Assembly: GCA_910579035.1 (NCBI GenBank)
Contig: CAJTSR010000012.1
Coordinates: forward strand, 19,965-83,964
Source of the DNA: an uncultured Muribaculaceae bacterium
GTDB taxonomy: Bacteria; Bacteroidota; Bacteroidia; Bacteroidales; Muribaculaceae
Direction: 5' to 3'
DNA: 64,000 nt
This document shows positions 59,557 through 64,000 of this stretch, one piece after another; position 1 is the first letter of the stretch, and every line of letters starts with the position of its first letter. Under the pieces are notes generated by a model. It was not told where the DNA came from. It saw only the letters and a list, made by a program, of their open reading frames with translations, and did not search any database. The position numbers and the translations under genes are program-made.

Positions 59557-62500
59557 ATCAGATGTGTTTCAAGGGGTTCTTTGAGTGCTTTGTCGGCGTC
59601 TTTCGACCGCGATTTCATCATCATATAAGCCACCGGTATCACCGTCAATATGAAAATCATAGTGATCGGCGTGCCGTAGAAAATCACCACGCCCATCGGT
59701 TGCCAGAGAGCGCTGTCGCCGATTACCATAGGCAGCACGCCCATAGTGGCGGCAGCCGAGGTAAGGAATATGGGGCGCATTCGGCGTTTCGATGCCTCGA
59801 AAATGGCGTCTTTCATCGTCGCGCCCTGATTGCGCAACTCCTCGGCATAGTCAAGCAGCACTATGGCGTTGCGCACCAATATACCCATCAGCGACACTAT
59901 GCCGAGCACACAGGTAAGCGACAGAACCGTGCCCTGCAGCCACATGCCTATGCCCGCGCCGGGTATGCACAGCAGCAACGAAAGCAGCAGCAATGCGGCG
60001 GTGTCTATCTGCGAGTAATGGAACAGCAGGATAAAGAATATTATAGCCACCGCCATTGCCAGAGCCGACAGAATCTGAGGAAGTATCGACATCGACGTAT
60101 CCCACTCGCCGCCGCGCTTGACGGTGACACTATCGGGAATATCAATCTTGTCAAGCTCGGCCATCAGCTTCTCTGTACGGTCTATGACATTGACATTACG
60201 CTCCACTTCGGCAATCAGCGATATTTCAGGCACGCCGTTGCGGTGCTGCAGCATACCGTGGTGCCATTGAGGCTCGACATCGGCAATCTGCCTCAGCGGC
60301 ACGCTTGTCGGCCCGGTAAGCCCCACAGGCTCGCCAAGAAGCCGGTTCACATAGGCGGTATCTGCCGATGCCGTTTTCAGCACCACCGGGATTCCATAAT
60401 CCCCCTCCCAGACAGTGGCCACGGGAAGGCCGGTGGAATAGCGCAGCGCCAATGTTGATTCAAGAATCACACTGTTCAGTCCGAGCCGCGACGCCTCAGT
60501 ACGATCGGGCGACACAAGCACAGAAGCCAGCGGATTGTCAAGCGACGAGCGCACCGACCTCAGACCCGGCACCGTGCGCATAACGCTCAGGAAAGTATCG
60601 GCCACGGCTTCAAGCTCGGCCATATTCTGCCCCGTGAGCCGCACCTCTATAGGATATGCCGCATTGGAGTAGCTAAGCTGCTTGAAGCGGACAAAGGCGT
60701 CGGGGAAGGCATTCTCGTAGCGATCGGTGTATTCATTGAGCACATCGACAGTGGCCTGATTGCTCTTTGTGTTAACTATGAACTGGGCAAAATTCGGGCC
60801 GCCGACCTGCGGGGCATATGTAGCCTGAAAACGAGGCGACGCGCAACCGTGGAACGAGGCTATCGACACCACCCTGTCGTCACGCGACAGAACACGCTCC
60901 AACGAATCGGCAACGGCGGTAGTACGAGCCACCGAGGTGCCGGTAGGCAGAAAAATCTCAACGGCAAACTGATTGCGCTCGGCTATCGGCATAAGCTGGA
61001 ACGGACGCGATATGAACAGCCACGCGCCACCGACAACGCATACCACCCCGAGAGCCACAGTGGTCTTGGGCCAGTTGAAGCAGGCGGTGATAACGCGGTC
61101 GTACACTTTCTGCATCGAAACAAAGAAACTGAATTTCTTCTTGCCGGAAGCCACAGCCTCCTGCTGCAGCTTATAGATTGGCTGCTTTATCAGAACATAC
61201 TGCAGGAAGGGTACGAGCAGTTCGGCCACAAGGAGCGACACAAACAGTATGATGGTCATACCCCACGGGAAGTCGGTAAGGAAGTCACGGAACATACCCG
61301 TGACAGTAAGGAGGAATGGAAAGAAAGTAATCGATATAGCCATCGTGGCCGAAAAGATTGCCTTGAAAAATTCCGTGCCGGCTCTAAGCGTGGCCGACAT
61401 ATGGTCCATACCTTCCGATATAAGCTCCACATAATCATCGATAATCACCACTGAATTATCCACTATCATGCCAAGCGACACTATAAGGCACGCAAGAGTG
61501 ACTGTATTCAACTCTATATCAAAGGCGTAGAACAACCCCAACGATATGAAGATAGCCACAGGAATCGTGGCAGCCGCTATCAGCGCCACCTTGAGCGGAA
61601 GCAGAAGCATTATCACAACCACCACCGCGATAATGGCTATAATCAACTCCACAAGGAAATAATTGACCGAGCTGTTCACCACCACCGGCTGGTCGGTTAT
61701 CTTGAACAGCGTCACTTCCGAAGGAATCTCTTTCTGAAAATCTTCGAGCTGGGCGTCCACCTGCTTTCCCATCTCCACTATGTTGTGGCCGGGCTTCATC
61801 TGCACGCTTAGCAGTATGCACTTCTCAAAGTTGTTGGTTATATAGCTTTCAGGCACGGCATATTCCTTGCTTACCTCCGCTATGTCGCCAAGACGCACCA
61901 CGGAGCCTTCGGGAGTCGCCATGACCACCATGTCTTTCACATCGTCCACCGAGTTAACGGCACGCTCCACCACTATGGGCTGTGTGTATGTGCCGTTGCG
62001 AAGCGCCCCGCCCGTGGTCTGGAATCCCTGCGCTAACAGAGTGGCGGCAACAGCTTTCTCGCCGAGGGCGTAGTGGCGCAGTTTCTCAGGATCAAAACGC
62101 ACCGCTATCTGCTCGTTCTGCTGGCCGAATACCTGCATCTCGCCCACGCTCCCGATACCGCGAAGGCGGTCTTTGAGCGCGTCCATATAGTCGCCAAGTT
62201 CGCGATAGGTCTTTTCGTTGCTCTGCATGGTTATAAGCAGGGCCGAGGTATCGCCGAAGCTGCTGAGCGTTTCCACACCGAGAACGCCTGCGGGAAGCTT
62301 CAGCTTCACATTCTCCATACCGATTTTGAACTCATTCCAGAACGACGCAGTGTTATCCACGTTTTCGTCAAGCTCAACGAAAACAATAAGGGTGCCTGCC
62401 GTTACCTGACTGTGCGTCTTTGTCTTGTCGACCTCCTTATAAGAGAATATATACTCTTCGATGGGTTTCAGAACCTCTTCCTCTATCTGCTCGACAGTAG

Positions 62501-62702
62501 CGCCGGGATAGATTGCTCCCACCACGCCCTCGCGGATAGTAAATTCGGGAAATTCGTTCTTGTTCATCACCTTCAGCGCGTACACGCCGAATGCAATCAG
62601 CACCGTGGCAAGGAGTATTATTTCCTTGCGGTATTTTATGCCCATAGCCACTATCGGCGACGGCTTGGCCAAGGGTCGGGGATTGTCTTGTCGGGTTGCC
62701 AT
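59553..62702 (-). CDS. RND efflux transporter permease (AcrB/HAE family)
   Basis: A 1,049-residue proton-driven inner-membrane pump with twelve helices and two large periplasmic loops. TM4 shows the proton-relay GMIVDNSVVIIDD with adjacent Asp residues. Family blocks such as TVEQIEEEVLKPIEEYIF, GTSVARTTAVADSLE and MGILVRNAIVLLDYAEELR are present. Its sequence style (MNKNEFPEFTIREGVVGAIYPGA) belongs to the Bacteroidota HAE-type group, close to heavy-metal or multidrug pumps. It lies 12 bases downstream of the adaptor gene and overlaps the TolC gene. Confidence 0.95.
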   Translation of the reverse strand: MATRQDNPRPLAKPSPIVAMGIKYRKEIILLATVLIAFGVYALKVMNKNEFPEFTIREGVVGAIYPGATVEQIEEEVLKPIEEYIFSYKEVDKTKTHSQVTAGTLIVFVELDENVDNTASFWNEFKIGMENVKLKLPAGVLGVETLSSFGDTSALLITMQSNEKTYRELGDYMDALKDRLRGIGSVGEMQVFGQQNEQIAVRFDPEKLRHYALGEKAVAATLLAQGFQTTGGALRNGTYTQPIVVERAVNSVDDVKDMVVMATPEGSVVRLGDIAEVSKEYAVPESYITNNFEKCILLSVQMKPGHNIVEMGKQVDAQLEDFQKEIPSEVTLFKITDQPVVVNSSVNYFLVELIIAIIAVVVVIMLLLPLKVALIAAATIPVAIFISLGLFYAFDIELNTVTLACLIVSLGMIVDNSVVIIDDYVELISEGMDHMSATLRAGTEFFKAIFSATMAISITFFPFLLTVTGMFRDFLTDFPWGMTIILFVSLLVAELLVPFLQYVLIKQPIYKLQQEAVASGKKKFSFFVSMQKVYDRVITACFNWPKTTVALGVVCVVGGAWLFISRPFQLMPIAERNQFAVEIFLPTGTSVARTTAVADSLERVLSRDDRVVSIASFHGCASPRFQATYAPQVGGPNFAQFIVNTKSNQATVDVLNEYTDRYENAFPDAFVRFKQLSYSNAAYPIEVRLTGQNMAELEAVADTFLSVMRTVPGLRSVRSSLDNPLASVLVSPDRTEASRLGLNSVILESTLALRYSTGLPVATVWEGDYGIPVVLKTASADTAYVNRLLGEPVGLTGPTSVPLRQIADVEPQWHHGMLQHRNGVPEISLIAEVERNVNVIDRTEKLMAELDKIDIPDSVTVKRGGEWDTSMSILPQILSALAMAVAIIFFILLFHYSQIDTAALLLLSLLLCIPGAGIGMWLQGTVLSLTCVLGIVSLMGILVRNAIVLLDYAEELRNQGATMKDAIFEASKRRMRPIFLTSAAATMGVLPMVIGDSALWQPMGVVIFYGTPITMIFILTVIPVAYMMMKSRSKDADKALKEPLETHLI

Positions 62703-62714
62703 AGCTGTGGGGTT

Positions 62715-63758
62715 TTATTTGTTTTCAATAACAGCACTTACAGGTGTGCCGCTGCTTACCTTGTGCATACCGGCCACGATTACGCTGTCGCCCGCCGAAA
62801 TTCCGTCGGTGACATATATTCCGCCTGCAACCATACCGCCGGAAGTTACAAAACGGCGTTCGGCTTTTCCGCCACGCACGAGCCACACAAAATTACGATT
62901 GTCCGAACCGAGCTGCACCGCCTGCGACGGCAATGTGACTCCGGCTACATCTCCGGCTTTTTTCAAAACCACGCCGCAGGTCATACCGGGTAAAACCTTG
63001 CCGTCCTGCCCGGATATGGCTATCTTCACATCATAAGCGCGTGTGAGTGGGTCGGCTACCACTCCCTTCTGTGTCACCACTCCGTCTACCGAGGCTCCGC
63101 CGAGAGCGTCAAACGACACCTTTGCCTTATCGCCTTCGGCAATGCCGCCAATCTCATCTCCCGGCACGGGAATAGACACCTTTATATCGTCAACACTCAC
63201 AATGGAAAACACGGGAATACCCGGAGCGACATTCTGCCCTACCTCGGCAAATTTTTTCGACACAATACCGGCAGCGGGAGCATAGATAGCGGCGTCCGAC
63301 ACCTCCCGGGCAGCTATAGCGGCCGCATTCTCAGCCTGCTCGAGCTTGCTCTGCACCTCCACCCACTTAATTTCGGGCAAGGCATTCGCGTCGCGAAGCT
63401 TCTTCAACCTGTTGTAGGCGTCGCGTGCTTCTTTCAGCGTGGCCTGCGCTATGTTGCTGGCATTGGCAAGGCTCTCGCTCTTTATGCGCGCGAGTATCTG
63501 CCCCTTGCCTACTCGCTGGCCCTCTGCCACATATATATGGCTTATCGTACCCGGCACAGAGAAACTGACAGCCGAGTTCTGCGCCGTTTCCACTGTGCCT
63601 GAATACGAGCGCGACTCGTCATCTGCCGAGGCAGACGGAACTACGACACTTACAGGGATTGCGCCCTGCTCCGTAGGAGTGGCACTATGCCGGCACGAGG
63701 CAAAAAGACACAATGCCGATACAACAGACACGATATAAAGAGATGAATTTTGAATCAT
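62715..63758 (-). CDS. RND efflux periplasmic adaptor lipoprotein
   Basis: A 347-residue membrane-fusion protein with lipobox LFASC (Cys22). It shows a biotinyl-lipoyl half motif (VSFSVPGTISHIYVAEGQRVGKGQ), then the helical hairpin at about 85-140 and the second half (AAGIVSKKFAEVGQNVAPG). A beta-barrel domain and membrane-proximal domain follow. It bridges the RND pump and TolC. It is the first gene of the three-gene pump operon; the regulator, if any, is outside the window on the right. Confidence 0.94.
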   Translation of the reverse strand: MIQNSSLYIVSVVSALCLFASCRHSATPTEQGAIPVSVVVPSASADDESRSYSGTVETAQNSAVSFSVPGTISHIYVAEGQRVGKGQILARIKSESLANASNIAQATLKEARDAYNRLKKLRDANALPEIKWVEVQSKLEQAENAAAIAAREVSDAAIYAPAAGIVSKKFAEVGQNVAPGIPVFSIVSVDDIKVSIPVPGDEIGGIAEGDKAKVSFDALGGASVDGVVTQKGVVADPLTRAYDVKIAISGQDGKVLPGMTCGVVLKKAGDVAGVTLPSQAVQLGSDNRNFVWLVRGGKAERRFVTSGGMVAGGIYVTDGISAGDSVIVAGMHKVSSGTPVSAVIENK

Positions 63759-64000
63759 AATCGTATAGGATTACTAAAGTGAAACGTGCCGGAGCCTCAT
63801 CATTGACGCCCCTTTGAAATCCTAAACATTCGTTAACCCTTAAAAGTCCGTCGCATTAACCTTAATTAACACAGCGACATGATTACAATGATTCGGTAAA
63901 AATTACAGAAGTAGTTGAAACTTAAGTTAATATAACGAATTGTCAAATACAAATGAATCGCCAAAACGTTCATTATAAAAACATTAGACAATATGAACGT
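63759..64000. other. Intergenic region upstream of the efflux operon
   Basis: This 242-base AT-rich tail contains no supported gene. It holds a 10-bp palindrome AACTTAAGTT (63919-63928) and an inverted repeat ACGTTCAT/ATGAACGT (63966-63973 and 63993-64000) at the window edge. No clear TAnnTTTG promoter was found on the minus strand for the pump operon. Confidence 0.5.

Noticed and set aside
1..64000. CRISPR array, prophage or integrative element
   Set aside because: No regularly spaced repeats, integrase, transposase, phage or conjugation genes were found; gene content is ordinary chromosomal.
1..64000. tRNA or rRNA genes
   Set aside because: Intergenic spaces are short and none shows cloverleaf-like arms ending in CCA or rRNA sequence.

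Overview
The window looks like chromosomal core and near-core DNA of a gut-type, strictly anaerobic Bacteroidales bacterium, most likely in or near the Muribaculaceae. The family is an inference; the order is well supported. The evidence is a Bat (aerotolerance) operon, a TamL/TamB pair in which TamL is a lipoprotein, a T9SS type B sorting domain, a Bacteroidota histone H1-like small protein, fermentative enzymes (pyruvate:ferredoxin oxidoreductase, succinate CoA-transferase, malate dehydrogenase, Fe-S serine dehydratase), and repeated promoters of the Bacteroidota sigma-ABfr type (TTTG, about 19-22 bases, TAnnTTTG). No rRNA, tRNA, CRISPR array, prophage or complete insertion sequence was seen. 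Coding density is high: no gene-free stretch exceeds 300 bases, and the longest (about 185-260 bases) are promoter or terminator regions described individually.

Layout. 1-2000 (+): two-gene chromate-type transporter followed by folC. 1981-12417 (-): tamL-tamB, a thioredoxin lipoprotein with a DbpA-like helicase, mdh, and a 58-residue histone H1-like gene. 12463-13627 (-): queC and queF (queuosine precursor). 13836-19750 (+): secreted glycosyl hydrolase-like DigH homologue, glycosyltransferase, DUF805 membrane protein, and a metal/cobalamin-type ABC importer (lipoprotein, permease, ATPase). 19834-27614 (-): TM2 protein, nifJ, DUF389 membrane protein, succinate CoA-transferase, small membrane protein. 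27679-29001 (+): miaB. 29070-37069 (-): serine dehydratase, a MFS sugar transporter with a large extra loop, endonuclease IV, dnaG, a fused universal stress protein, and a small DNA-binding protein. 37313-45736 (-): a complete Bat operon read moxR, DUF58, BatD/DUF4381-like, batA, batB, batC, batD, batE. 45998-48962 (-): prenyl synthase, tatD, purT. 49124-54236 (+): T9SS type B protein, lytic transglycosylase, uvrA. 54290-56921 (-): dCMP deaminase, S41 protease, 5-formyl-THF cyclo-ligase. 56980-58095 (-): secreted Ntn-hydrolase. 58258-63758 (-): tripartite RND efflux pump.

Functional themes: envelope biogenesis and maintenance (TamL/TamB, DigH homologue, lytic transglycosylase, Bat complex, T9SS cargo, RND pump), anaerobic pyruvate and succinate metabolism, folate and one-carbon metabolism (folC, purT, cyclo-ligase), and nucleic-acid upkeep (dnaG, uvrA, nfo, miaB, queC/queF). 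The non-textbook observations are two promoters that sit almost on the start codon and predict near-leaderless mRNAs, a 164-bp inverted-repeat element between serine dehydratase and the MFS gene, a roughly 160-residue insertion in the MFS transporter, and several short repeats that look like operators. I found no convincing wholly new multi-gene system.
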